A stretch of 64,000 nt of DNA from CAIMFV01 sp040757715 (GCA_040757715.1 JBFLWS010000001.1:186001-250000); one strand, 5' to 3'; shown: positions 24,524-33,437, numbered from the stretch's first letter. Program-made: numbers and translations. Notes: generated by a model from the sequence alone, not told the origin.

Positions 24524-26167
24524 ATGCGAATGGGTCTGTGCATGATCGCCGCTTCGACCTGGGTCGCCCTTGCCGCTTGGGCGGCCAGCGCCGCCGCCAA
24601 ACCTGACGCGATCCTCACACCGGGCCAGCCGGCCAAGGCCGAGGTCCAGCTCGACGTGCATAGCAATCGGGCGGTCCAGCCGATCTCACCCCTGATCTAC
24701 GGCGCCAATCTCGCCGATTTCAGCGATCCCCATATGGCCGGGCTCACCTTCAACCGCGCCGGCGGCAACCGGCTCACCGCCTATAATTGGGAGACCAACG
24801 CCTCCAACGCGGGGGAGGACTACCTCAATCAGAATGACAATTATCTCGGCGGCGACTCCACCGCCCCCGGCGGCGCCTTCACCCCCGCGATCCAGCAGAC
24901 CCTGGCCGCCGGCGGCGTTTTTCTCATGACCATCCCCATGATCGGCCATGTGGCGGCCGACAAGAACGGCGGCGGCGACGTCAATCAGACGCCGAACTAT
25001 CTAGAGGTCCGCTTCGTCACGTCCTTGCTGCGGAAGGGCTCGGCCTTCGCCGCCACCCCCGATCCCGCCGACCACAAGGTCTATCAGGACGAGTTCGCCA
25101 ACTTCCTGAGGCTGAAATTTCCTCAGGCCTTTTCCGGAGCGAGGGCGAAGATCGCCTTCGCCCTCGATAATGAGGTGGACCTGTGGGCCTCCACCCACCC
25201 GCGCCTGCGCGGCCAAGCCGCCACCGGCGCTGGAACGCCCGTCACCTACGCCGAGCTGTTCCGCCTCACGGAGGATTACGCCTCGGCGCTAAAGGACGTG
25301 GCGCCCAATGCGCTCATTTTCGGTCCGGTGAGCTATGGCTGGAGCGGCTATGTGAACCTGCAGAACGCCCCCGATGCGAACGGCCGCGATTTTATCGACG
25401 CCTATCTGCAGGCCATGAGCGCCTATGAGCGGGCGCACGGCCGGCGCATCGTCGACGTGCTCGACCTGCATTGGTATCCGGAGGCCCGCTCCAGCACCGA
25501 TGTGCGCGTCACCTCTCCCGACGCCAGCCCGCCGTTGCAGGCCGCCCGGGTGCAAGCGCCGCGCGCGCTCAATGATGCGACCTATGTGGAGAACAGCTGG
25601 ATCAGCCGCAGCCTCGGCGGTCCGATCAACCTGCTCCCGCGCCTGAAAGCGAAGATCGCCGCGCACTATCCCGGCACCAAGCTCGCCTTCACCGAATACG
25701 ACTACGGAGGCGGCGCCGACATTTCCGGCGGGGTGGCCGAGGCCGACGTGCTCGGCATATTCGGCGCCGAGGGGGTCTATGCGGCCAGCTACTGGGGCGA
25801 TCTGGCGAACAATCACTACATCTACGCCGGCCTGGCCATGTACCGGAACTACGACGGGGCCGGCGGACGGTTCGGCGACACCTCCATCGGCGCCTCCACC
25901 ACCGACAGCGTGAACACGGCGGTCTACGCCAGCCTGGACAAGGCCAAGCCGAACCGCATGGTGCTGGTGATCGTCAACCGCTCTCCCCGAGCCGTGACCA
26001 CCAGCGAGCGGGTCTGGCACACCGTCGCCTTCTCCAAGGCCCGGGTCTATCAGTTGACCAGCGCGCGCCCGACGCCGCAGGACCAGGGGACGATCCCTGT
26101 GGCGCACAACGCCTTCAGCCTCACCTTGCCAGGCTACAGCGTCGCCACCGTGGTGCTGACGCGGTAA
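24524..26167 (+). CDS. Glycoside hydrolase family 44 protein (endoglucanase/xyloglucanase-like)
   Basis: 547 residues, start supported by AAGGGGAGA 9 bp upstream. A signal peptide covers residues 1 to about 25 (MIAASTWVALAAWAASAAAK). The GH44 TIM barrel begins ISPLIYGANLADF and contains the hallmark RAGGNRLTAYNWETNASNAG (78-97). The likely acid/base is E217 in FALDNEVDLW and the nucleophile E391 in KLAFTEYDYGGGADISGG. A short beta-sandwich follows at the C-terminus, with no carbohydrate-binding module. Known members cut beta-1,4-glucans, often xyloglucan or carboxymethylcellulose. The product is probably periplasmic or exported. GH44 is uncommon in alphaproteobacteria. Confidence 0.92.
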   Translation: MRMGLCMIAASTWVALAAWAASAAAKPDAILTPGQPAKAEVQLDVHSNRAVQPISPLIYGANLADFSDPHMAGLTFNRAGGNRLTAYNWETNASNAGEDYLNQNDNYLGGDSTAPGGAFTPAIQQTLAAGGVFLMTIPMIGHVAADKNGGGDVNQTPNYLEVRFVTSLLRKGSAFAATPDPADHKVYQDEFANFLRLKFPQAFSGARAKIAFALDNEVDLWASTHPRLRGQAATGAGTPVTYAELFRLTEDYASALKDVAPNALIFGPVSYGWSGYVNLQNAPDANGRDFIDAYLQAMSAYERAHGRRIVDVLDLHWYPEARSSTDVRVTSPDASPPLQAARVQAPRALNDATYVENSWISRSLGGPINLLPRLKAKIAAHYPGTKLAFTEYDYGGGADISGGVAEADVLGIFGAEGVYAASYWGDLANNHYIYAGLAMYRNYDGAGGRFGDTSIGASTTDSVNTAVYASLDKAKPNRMVLVIVNRSPRAVTTSERVWHTVAFSKARVYQLTSARPTPQDQGTIPVAHNAFSLTLPGYSVATVVLTR

Positions 26168-26277
26168 GGGCGAGCTCAACGCACCGATGTCTGGACGGTC
26201 GCCGCGGCCCAAATCTTGCGCCGCGCGCCCATCGCTGGTACCGCTAACAGCAATGATATAGGGGACGATCCAGGACT

Positions 26278-28155
26278 ATGTTGCTATTCGCCGCCGCGGC
26301 CGCTTCGGCCCTCATTGTCAGCTCGCCGGACAAGAGCATCGAGCTCAGTCTGTCCGCCGACGGCGCCGTCTATTCGGCTCGGCGCAAGGGCGAGGAGATC
26401 ATCGCCCCATCGCCATTGGGCCTTCATTTGGCGCAGGCCGCGCCCTTCGGCGCCTTGTCCACGGTGAAGGTCCGCCCGGAACACAGGCGCGGGTCGACGC
26501 CGCTGACGGCCAGCAAGGCCGAGCGGGCGTCGGACGCGTACAATGGCGTCGTCGCCACCTATCGCGAGACTGGCGGCCTGCGCCGCACCATCACTATCGA
26601 GGCCCGGGCCTATAATGACGGCCTCGCCTTCCGCTACATCCTGCCCAGCGGGGCCGCCTATGCGGTGAAGGGCGAGGCCACCGCCTTCCTGTTCCCCAAT
26701 GATGCGACCTGCGAGCTCAGCGAATATGTGGGCCCGCATGAGGCCAACTGGAGCGCACAGAAGATCTCCGCGCTGAAGGCCGACAAGCTCTATGACGTGC
26801 CCGTGGTGTGCGGCTCCGCCAGCGGACGCACCCATTTCGCCCTCGCCCAGTCCAACTTAGGCGGCTACGCCGGCAGCGCCCTCGAACCGGTGGCGCACGG
26901 ACTGCATGTGCGGGTCACCCCGCCCCCCGGCGCGCCGGAGATCGCGGTGCGCTCGCCGGACGGCCTGACCAGCGCCTGGCGCGTGGTGATGATGGCCGAC
27001 CGGGCCGGCGACCTCATCCCCTCCACCCTCATCGGCGATCTGGCCGAGCCGGCCAAGGGCGACTTCACCTGGGTCAAGCCGGGCAAGGTCGCCTGGGACT
27101 GGTGGTCGGGGCCGACGGCGGGGGATAAGCCGACCATGGAGCGCTACAAACGCTTCATCGATTTCGCCGCAGCCTCGGGCTTCCCCTATTTCCTGATCGA
27201 TGCGGGCTGGGCCTATGGCTCGACGCCCTGCTGCGACCCCGACCCCAAGACCGACATCACCCGGGCCGACCCGGCCATCGACATGCCGGCGCTGGTGAAA
27301 TACGCCGCCGACCGGGGCGTGGGCCTTCTCCTGTGGACGCACTGGGCTCATGTGAAGACGCGCATGATCGAGGCGCTCGACACCTATCAGCGCTGGGGGA
27401 TCAAGGGCGTCAAGGTCGACTTCATGATGCGGGACGACCAGGAGGTGGTGAAGTTCCACCACGACATGGCGCGGGAGACGGCCAAGCGCCACCTGCTGCT
27501 CGACCTGCATGGGGCCTATCCGCCCGAGGGCCTGGCGCGCACCTATCCCAACTTCATCACTCAAGAAGGGGTGCTGGGGGCGGAGTACGACAAGTTCTCC
27601 ACCCAGGTGTCGCCGGCGCACAATATCCGCCTCGCCTATACACGCATGCTGCTGGGCCCCATGGACTATACGCCGGGCGGATTCCGCAATGGGACGCCGG
27701 AAACCTTTGTGGTGCACGACACCATGCCCATGACGCCGTTCACCCGCGGCCAGACCCTGGCCCAGTACGTGGTGTATGAGAGCCCGCTGCAGATGGTGGC
27801 CGACGCCCCGGAAGCCTATGCCGGGGCCGCAGGCTTCGACTTCCTGAAGATCGTACCCACGGCCTGGGATGAGACCCGGTTTATCGGCGGCGATCCAGAG
27901 ACCTATGTCGCGCTCGCCCGACGCAAGGGCAAGGTCTGGTACGTGGGCGCCATGACCAACGACCAGGGGCGGAACGTGGACATCCCCCTCGCCTTCCTGG
28001 GCAAGGGCAAGTACGCCGCCCGGCTGTGGAGCGACGGGGCCGACCCGAACAAGGTCGAGGAATCCAGCAAGTCCGTCACCGCCAAGGACCGCCTGACCCT
28101 GGCCCTGAAGCCCGCTGGCGGCGGAGTGGTCATGCTGACGCCCACGGGCCCGTAA
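26278..28155 (+). CDS. Glycoside hydrolase family 97 protein (alpha-glucosidase/alpha-galactosidase type)
   Basis: 625 residues with a very short signal peptide (LLFAAAAASA). The N-terminal beta-sandwich (VSSPDKSIELSLSADGAV) precedes the barrel (GKVAWDWWSGPTAGDKP, FPYFLIDAGWAYG). GIKGVKVDFMMRDDQEVVKF places Asp381 where retaining GH97 enzymes keep their nucleophile, so a retaining alpha-galactosidase-like mechanism is more likely than the inverting SusB type; this is inference. TQEGVLGAEYDKF and PMDYTPGGF are also family stretches. It follows GH44 by 110 bp and probably works with it on side chains of plant polysaccharides such as galactosylated xyloglucan. No transporter or TonB receptor accompanies the pair. 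Confidence 0.93.
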   Translation: MLLFAAAAASALIVSSPDKSIELSLSADGAVYSARRKGEEIIAPSPLGLHLAQAAPFGALSTVKVRPEHRRGSTPLTASKAERASDAYNGVVATYRETGGLRRTITIEARAYNDGLAFRYILPSGAAYAVKGEATAFLFPNDATCELSEYVGPHEANWSAQKISALKADKLYDVPVVCGSASGRTHFALAQSNLGGYAGSALEPVAHGLHVRVTPPPGAPEIAVRSPDGLTSAWRVVMMADRAGDLIPSTLIGDLAEPAKGDFTWVKPGKVAWDWWSGPTAGDKPTMERYKRFIDFAAASGFPYFLIDAGWAYGSTPCCDPDPKTDITRADPAIDMPALVKYAADRGVGLLLWTHWAHVKTRMIEALDTYQRWGIKGVKVDFMMRDDQEVVKFHHDMARETAKRHLLLDLHGAYPPEGLARTYPNFITQEGVLGAEYDKFSTQVSPAHNIRLAYTRMLLGPMDYTPGGFRNGTPETFVVHDTMPMTPFTRGQTLAQYVVYESPLQMVADAPEAYAGAAGFDFLKIVPTAWDETRFIGGDPETYVALARRKGKVWYVGAMTNDQGRNVDIPLAFLGKGKYAARLWSDGADPNKVEESSKSVTAKDRLTLALKPAGGGVVMLTPTGP

Positions 28156-28164
28156 GCTGGCGCC

Positions 28165-29766
28165 CTAACACGGCTTCCCAACCGACTTCCCGGATCGACT
28201 CGCGCTGCGGAAATGCGCGGCGGTGTGCAGCACCTCATGCAGCCGGGAGAGCTCGATGGGCTTGGTGAGGACTGCGTCCATGCCCGCGGCCAGATACTGC
28301 GCATGCTGGTCTTGGAATGCGTTGGCGGTGAGGCCCACCACCGGCGTGGGCGTTCGTCCGCTGCGCGCTTCGCGGGCGCGAATCTCGCGCGTGGCGTCGA
28401 TGCCGGACAGCACGGGCATCTGCACATCCATGAGCACCAGGTCGAAGGCCTGTTGCTCCCACGCCTGCACCGCCGCTGCGCCGTCTTCAGCGAACACCGG
28501 GGCGACGCCGAACTCCTCCAGGATGGTCTTCAACACCAGGCGGTTGATGGCGTTGTCCTCCGCCGCCAGGACGCGCATAGACGGCGTCGGCGCCGTTTGG
28601 CTCGCCGCACGCCTCTCGGTGGGCGTTTGCGGCTCGGCGCAGGCGAGCGGCGCCTCGAAGCGGAAGACCGACCCCTCCCCAGGACGGCTTCGCACCGAAA
28701 TCTCGCCGCCCATCAGCATGGCCAGGTGTCGGCAGATGGTGAGGCCGAGCCCGGTCCCGCCATGACGGCGCGTCACCGAGGAGTCGCCTTGCACGAACGG
28801 CTTGAACAGCCGCTCCAGCATCTCGTCCGACATGCCCTCGCCGGTATCGGCGACTTCGAGGCCGAGCCGCCCGTCCGCATAGCTGGCGGTGAGGATCACG
28901 CAGCCGTCGCTGGTGAATTTCAGGGCGTTGGCGAGAAGGTTGTTCAAGACTTGCCGGATGCGGGTGGGATCGCCCAGGAACCGCCCGCTCACGCTGCTGG
29001 TCTGCAGCCTGAACTCAAGACCCTTGCGCTCAGCCACCGGTGCGAACAGCGCATGGGCGCTGCCGATCAGAAGCGCGAGATCAAATTCGGTCCGCTCGAT
29101 GTCGAGCTTGCCCGCCTCGATTTTCGACAGGTCGAGCACGTCGTTGACGATGGTCAGCAGATCCTCACCGCACTGGCGAATGACATCCAGCTGTCGGCGC
29201 TGTCCCGGGGAAAGATCCGTACGTTCCAGCGCTTGAGCCATGCCGAGGACGCCGTTCAACGGGGTGCGGATTTCGTGACTCATGGTGGCGACAAAGGCGC
29301 TCTTGGCCCGGTTGGCGCCCTCTGCACCCTGCAGGGCGGTGGTGAGCGCCTGCTGCGTGTCCATCCATTCGGTAGCGTCGCGCAGGATGGCTACGAAAAA
29401 TTGGCCCCGGGTCGAGGCGACGCCTGCGATGGAGACTTCTGCGTAGAACTCCTCGCCCGACTTGCGCAAGGCGCGCAGCTTACGCCGGCCGCTCATGTGC
29501 AGCGAACGGCGCGCCTGGGCGGCGAACTCGGCCATCTGGCCCGCATGGCGGGTGCGATGGGCCTCGGGCATCAGCTGTTCGACAGGCGCTCCAATAATCT
29601 CGTCTTCAGTGTACCCAAAGATGTCCTCCGCCCCGCGACTGAACATCTGGACAGCGCCCTGCGCATCGATCACCACCAACGCTTCACTCGAGAGACTCAG
29701 CACCCCGTCGAGCAGGCGGTTCGCGCTAAATGGAAGACGCCGTCTTAGCGATCGCGACCCAGTCAC
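28165..29766 (-). CDS. PAS-containing hybrid histidine kinase/response regulator
   Basis: 533 residues, GTG start overlapping the stop of the upstream chemoreceptor gene (GTGA). Soluble: PAS domain at about 18-140, phosphoacceptor H164 in FVATMSHEIRTPLNG, HATPase (about 265-375, with GTGLGLTICRHLAMLMGG), and a C-terminal receiver with D447 (DLVLMDVQMPVLSGID). There is no output domain, so the phosphate presumably moves on to a phosphotransfer protein not seen here. Translational coupling to a globin-coupled receptor suggests that they share one signal. A paralogue with the same layout lies at 38542-40131. Confidence 0.93.
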   Translation of the reverse strand: MTGSRSLRRRLPFSANRLLDGVLSLSSEALVVIDAQGAVQMFSRGAEDIFGYTEDEIIGAPVEQLMPEAHRTRHAGQMAEFAAQARRSLHMSGRRKLRALRKSGEEFYAEVSIAGVASTRGQFFVAILRDATEWMDTQQALTTALQGAEGANRAKSAFVATMSHEIRTPLNGVLGMAQALERTDLSPGQRRQLDVIRQCGEDLLTIVNDVLDLSKIEAGKLDIERTEFDLALLIGSAHALFAPVAERKGLEFRLQTSSVSGRFLGDPTRIRQVLNNLLANALKFTSDGCVILTASYADGRLGLEVADTGEGMSDEMLERLFKPFVQGDSSVTRRHGGTGLGLTICRHLAMLMGGEISVRSRPGEGSVFRFEAPLACAEPQTPTERRAASQTAPTPSMRVLAAEDNAINRLVLKTILEEFGVAPVFAEDGAAAVQAWEQQAFDLVLMDVQMPVLSGIDATREIRAREARSGRTPTPVVGLTANAFQDQHAQYLAAGMDAVLTKPIELSRLHEVLHTAAHFRSASRSGKSVGKPC

Positions 29767-31286
29767 GCGCGCACCCCGAGCGGCATGCGCGCGGGCGCCT
29801 CAGCGACGACTTGAGCGGCGTCGATGCGGAAGCGCTTGACGCTGGCCAAGAGGCCTGCGGCGTCTTTGCGAAGATTGGCAGCCGTGACAGCGGTCTCTTC
29901 CACCATGGCCGCGTTCTGCTGGGTGGTTCGGTCGAGCTGGGTCACCGTCGTGTTCACCTGGGCGAGCCCGTCGGCGTGCTCTCGGGTTCCTGCGGCGATC
30001 TCCTGGATCAAGAGATCGATCTCCGACACCTTGGCGATGATCTGGTTCAGCGCTTCTCCGGTGTGGCGCACCTGCTCCACCCCCCGAGCCACTTCGGCGG
30101 TGCTGGTGGAGATCAGTCCCTTGATCTCCTTGGCCGCATCCGCCGAGCGTTGCGCCAGACCGCGCACTTCCTGAGCCACTACGGCGAAACCCTTGCCGGC
30201 CTCCCCCGCCCGCGCCGCCTCGACCCCCGCATTGAGGGCGAGAAGGTTGGTCTGGAAGGCGATTTCGTCGATGACGGCGATGATCTGAGTGATCTGGCGC
30301 GAGCTGCCCTCGATGGCGGCCATGGCCCGCACCGCCTCCTCCACCACAGCGCCGGACCTTGCGCCGTGCGTTTCCGCCTCCGCCGCCGCCTTCGCCGCCC
30401 GATTGGCATTGGCGGCGCTGCGATCCACGGTCTTGGAGATCTCGTCCAACGCCGCAGCGGTTTGCTCAAAGCCGGCGGCCTGCTGCTCGGTGCGCCGAGC
30501 CAGATCGTCTGACGCGTCGCCGATCTGGTCCGAGCTCGTCGACAGGCTTTCAGACGCTTCCATGATCTCGCTCACCGACTGGGCCATCATGTCGAGCGAG
30601 GCGTTGAAGTCGCGCCGGAGGCTCGCATATTCGACGGGCAAGGTGTCGGCGATGCGGTAGGTCAGATCGCCGCAAGAGAGGGCGCTCAGTGCGTCGCCGA
30701 TGGAGCCCACCACCGACCGGCGCTCTTCGGCCAAGGCTCTTGCTTCCGCCGCCAGGCGCTCCCGTTCGGCGGCTTCCAGATAGACTGTGATGGCGAAATC
30801 CATGTCCAGCAGGACGGCCTTGGCGAGGACGCCCAATTCGGTCGCCAGTTGCGCCGCCCCGGCGTTGGATTGTCCGAAGGGGTGTTTGGGCCAGCGCGCC
30901 TTCACCAGCTTGTCCATGAGGGACTCCAGAACGAGGGCGTAGCCGCCGATGTACCAGCGCGGCTCAAGTCCGATGCGAGCGTGCACCTCGCCGATGGCCG
31001 TCACGGCGGCGACATAGTGTTCGTCGATCGCGCCGTCGGCGATGCGACGCCAATGCTCCAGCTGTTTGGTCTTGGCCTGGTCGATATGGCGATCGCTGTT
31101 GAAGAACTTCGCCACGACGGGAAACTGCGCCACCTGGCGGTAGAATCCGTCCAGCGCCGCCGGCAATTCGCGCTCAATGATGGGCTTAATACTACGCATG
31201 ACGGAAGCGGCCGTGGCGTCCAGGTTCATGAACGCAAGACGGGCGTCGAGGTCACGCGCCACCCTGCCGTTGAGTTGTATTTTCAT
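29763..31286 (-). CDS. Globin-coupled methyl-accepting chemotaxis protein
   Basis: 507 residues from the ATG at 31286, preceded by GGGGAAGG; the frame is open further back to 31361. Residues 1 to about 160 form a protoglobin sensor. The proximal heme-ligand His is H102 in GEVHARIGLEPRWYIGGYAL. A HAMP-like stretch (LSALSCGDLTYRIADT) and the MCP signalling domain follow, with the highly conserved hairpin tip IDEIAFQTNLLALNAG then VEAARAGEAGKGFAVVAQEV. There are no membrane segments, so it is a cytoplasmic receptor. Such proteins sense oxygen through heme in HemAT. The gene is the first of a two-gene operon with the hybrid kinase. AT-rich DNA lies upstream. Confidence 0.93.
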   Translation of the reverse strand: MKIQLNGRVARDLDARLAFMNLDATAASVMRSIKPIIERELPAALDGFYRQVAQFPVVAKFFNSDRHIDQAKTKQLEHWRRIADGAIDEHYVAAVTAIGEVHARIGLEPRWYIGGYALVLESLMDKLVKARWPKHPFGQSNAGAAQLATELGVLAKAVLLDMDFAITVYLEAAERERLAAEARALAEERRSVVGSIGDALSALSCGDLTYRIADTLPVEYASLRRDFNASLDMMAQSVSEIMEASESLSTSSDQIGDASDDLARRTEQQAAGFEQTAAALDEISKTVDRSAANANRAAKAAAEAETHGARSGAVVEEAVRAMAAIEGSSRQITQIIAVIDEIAFQTNLLALNAGVEAARAGEAGKGFAVVAQEVRGLAQRSADAAKEIKGLISTSTAEVARGVEQVRHTGEALNQIIAKVSEIDLLIQEIAAGTREHADGLAQVNTTVTQLDRTTQQNAAMVEETAVTAANLRKDAAGLLASVKRFRIDAAQVVAEAPARMPLGVRA

Positions 31287-31463
31287 CGCCTTCCCCATAC
31301 CCGTTTCACGAGCCCCCCATTGATCACATTGTGGCTGGGGTATTGCGGAAAAGAAGCCCATTTGGTAAACAAGTTCCTAAATTGGCGTATTCAGCGCCCG
31401 CTCTAATCGTGTAAATCCAATTTTTAGTGATTTTTAAATTGTATTTTTTGAACAATAACTTCA

Positions 31464-31499
31464 ATAAAGATATCATTTATCTTTATAGTGATTCACTAT
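31464..31499. repeat. Two overlapping inverted repeats
   Basis: ATAAAGATA (31464-31472) and TATCTTTAT (31478-31486) form a perfect 9-bp stem with a 5-nt loop. ATAGTGA (31485-31491) and TCACTAT (31493-31499) form a second, 7-bp palindrome sharing two bases with the first. They could be mutually exclusive hairpins or twin operator sites about 200 bp upstream of the chemoreceptor gene. Chance occurrence in AT-rich DNA is possible. Confidence 0.5.
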
Positions 31500-31900
31500 T
31501 GATCCGCCTTTCATCAGATTTTGTAATCACTTTTCTTAGTTTGTAACAAGTGCAATCCGTAAATCGCTAAATTTACATAAGCTTACTTCAATTAAATTTG
31601 ACGTTTTATGCACACGAAAATGAATACAAGTCTACGCGCAATCGAATGCGAACCATTTTCATCGTATTTTCTGATTTTATGTCATGTGACTAAACTGTAT
31701 GCGGTTAAAATTGAAGCAATTAAAATTCGAATATAAAGTTACACTGAACCGATATATGATTTTTACATAACGTTTAACCATTCAAGTTCATGCAATTTCC
31801 GGATGATTAATACCCATTACCACTTGAATCGTCTCAAAAATGCGCTCGCCGATACGTAGAGTAACTTTGATGCAGAAATTTTGTAAAACCACCTTCAGCT

Positions 31901-31927
31901 GCTATTGCGAATCGTTAAAGCAATAGC
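31901..31927 (-). repeat. Inverted repeat downstream of rnhA
   Basis: GCTATTGC (31901-31908) and GCAATAGC (31920-31927) form an 8-bp stem with an 11-nt loop. It lies about 54 bp past the rnhA stop in the direction of rnhA transcription. No clean T-tract follows, so a Rho-independent terminator is only a weak possibility. Confidence 0.4.
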
Positions 31928-31980
31928 GCGCCCACGTAGCAGCAGCATTGGTTGCGCGGCGATCTGCGCCGACCTCGGGC

Positions 31981-32421
31981 TTAGGCCCGCCCCTCCTCCA
32001 GCCCGCGGCGGGCGAGGGCGTCGGCGCGCTCGTTGAGCGGATCGCCGGCGTGGCCCTTCACCCATTTCCACTGCACGCGGTGATGGGCGCGGGCGAGGTC
32101 GAGCCGCCGCCAGAGGTCTTCGTTCTTCACAGGCTTCTTGTCGGCAGTGCGCCAGCCGCGCGCCTTCCAGCCGGCCAGCCATTCGGTGACGCCCTGGCGC
32201 AGATACTGGCTGTCGGTGAACAGCGTCACCTCGCAGGGCCGGGTCAGCGCCTCCAAGGCGGCGATGGCGGCCATCAGCTCCATGCGGTTGTTGGTGGTGG
32301 CCGGCTCGCCGCCCCAGAGTTCGCGCTCATGGGCCCCGAACATGAGGATGGCGCCCCAGCCGCCGGGGCCAGGATTCCCGCTGCAGGCCCCGTCTGTGTA
32401 GATGACAACGCCGGGGGTCAT
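31981..32421 (-). CDS. rnhA: Ribonuclease HI
   Basis: 146 residues, family length. YTDGACSGNPGPGGWGAIL carries the first catalytic Asp; NNRMELMAAIAALEAL the Glu; LFTDSQYLRQGVTEWL the second Asp; and VKGHAGDPLNERADALARRG the His and last Asp. It degrades RNA in RNA-DNA hybrids and supports replication. It lies 10 bp downstream of thrB, in what is normally the ispH-thrB-rnhA operon of relatives. Confidence 0.97.
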   Translation of the reverse strand: MTPGVVIYTDGACSGNPGPGGWGAILMFGAHERELWGGEPATTNNRMELMAAIAALEALTRPCEVTLFTDSQYLRQGVTEWLAGWKARGWRTADKKPVKNEDLWRRLDLARAHHRVQWKWVKGHAGDPLNERADALARRGLEEGRA

Positions 32422-32431
32422 TGGACTATCT

Positions 32432-33400
32432 TCATGGGATGAGGCCGTAGGCGGCCAGGTCGCCCGCCGCCGCGCGATGGAAGGCGAGCTTTCTGCCGTA
32501 CTCCATGGGGTCCTTCACCTTGACGAGGGCGCCCTTGGGGGTGGCGCGCCAGTCGTGCAGGCGGGTGAGGAAGAAGCGCAGGGCCGCCCCCCGCGCGAGC
32601 ATCGGCACGGCCTGACGCTCGGCCTCGCTCAAGGGGCGCACCTGCTCATAGGCCTGGACCATGGCCCGCGCCTTGGCCCGCTCGATGCGGCCGTCGTCGT
32701 CGCAGGCCCAGGCGTTGAGGCAGATGGCCAGCTCATAGGCGAGCGCATCGTTGCAGGCGAAATAGAAGTCGATCACCCCCGCGAAGCGCCCACCCCTGAA
32801 GAACATGTTGTCGGTAAAGAGGTCGGCGTGGATCACCCCTCGCGGAAGATCCCTGGGCCAGCCGGCCTCCAAGACGTCGAGGTCGGCGGCGATGAGATCG
32901 GCGAGGTCCGGGGCGAACGCCGCACAGGCGTCCCGATCGCGCTCGAACATCGGCCGCCAGGCGGCGAGGCCAAGGTCATTGGGCCGCACCATGTGAAAGT
33001 CCTGACCGGCCAAGGCGAGCTCCGCCGCCGCACGCCCGCACTCCCCGCATTCGAATACCCCCGGCGGTTCGATCGGCCGGCCTTCGAGAAAGCTCACCAA
33101 GAGGGCCGGCTTGCCCATCAGCCGCTTCAGCACCTCGCCGCGGCGATCGGGCTTCGGCGATGGGCAGGGATAGCCCCTGGCCGCCAGATGCCCCATCAGG
33201 CCGATGAAGAACGGTAAATCGGCTTCGTTCACCCGCCGTTCGAACAGGGTGAGGATCAGCCGCGTGCGGTCGGTCTCCACCAGGAAGTTGGAGTTCTCCA
33301 CCCCCTCCGCGATACCCTTCCAGCGCACGAGGGCGCCGAGGTCGAAATCGGCGAGATAGGCCCGCAGCTCGGGCTCGGTGATGTCGGTGTAAACAGCCAC
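32432..33400 (-). CDS. thrB: Homoserine kinase (ThrB, APH fold)
   Basis: 322 residues, GTG start, beginning MAVYTDITEPELRAYLADFD as is standard for the alphaproteobacterial enzyme. This is the aminoglycoside-phosphotransferase fold: SNFLVETDRTRLILTLFE (nucleotide lysine region replaced as in the family), catalytic loop GVIHADLFTDNMFF, and metal-binding GVIDFYFACND. It phosphorylates homoserine for threonine synthesis and so pairs functionally with hom at 45-46 kb. The upstream 90 bp hold the divergent promoter of the toxin-antitoxin module. Confidence 0.95.
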   Translation of the reverse strand: MAVYTDITEPELRAYLADFDLGALVRWKGIAEGVENSNFLVETDRTRLILTLFERRVNEADLPFFIGLMGHLAARGYPCPSPKPDRRGEVLKRLMGKPALLVSFLEGRPIEPPGVFECGECGRAAAELALAGQDFHMVRPNDLGLAAWRPMFERDRDACAAFAPDLADLIAADLDVLEAGWPRDLPRGVIHADLFTDNMFFRGGRFAGVIDFYFACNDALAYELAICLNAWACDDDGRIERAKARAMVQAYEQVRPLSEAERQAVPMLARGAALRFFLTRLHDWRATPKGALVKVKDPMEYGRKLAFHRAAAGDLAAYGLIP

Positions 33401-33437
33401 GGCGCTTGATCTTCGAGCGGCGCGCGGAGGTCAAGCT

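Larger units (their letters stand above)
31380..31930. other. AT-rich non-coding region
   Basis: About 550 bp rich in A and T runs, in sharp contrast with the GC-rich surroundings, between the chemoreceptor start and the 3' end of rnhA. I see no convincing gene; one 42-codon frame (31608-31736, plus) has no Shine-Dalgarno. The region holds several inverted repeats (31464-31486, 31485-31499, 31559-31576, 31901-31927) and three GANTC sites (31490, 31826, 31909). It may contain the receptor promoter, binding sites for nucleoid proteins, or the residue of transferred DNA. Together with the receptor upstream DNA (31287-31379) it makes about 690 bp without a gene. Confidence 0.8.

Noticed and set aside
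28156..28200. Second copy of the tRNA-Ser 3' end marking the island edge
   Set aside because: I looked for the T-arm and acceptor sequence downstream of GH97 and saw no match, so no attachment site is claimed.
31608..31736. A 42-codon frame in the AT-rich region
   Set aside because: No Shine-Dalgarno, no recognisable pattern, and frames of this size are expected by chance across several frames in this stretch.
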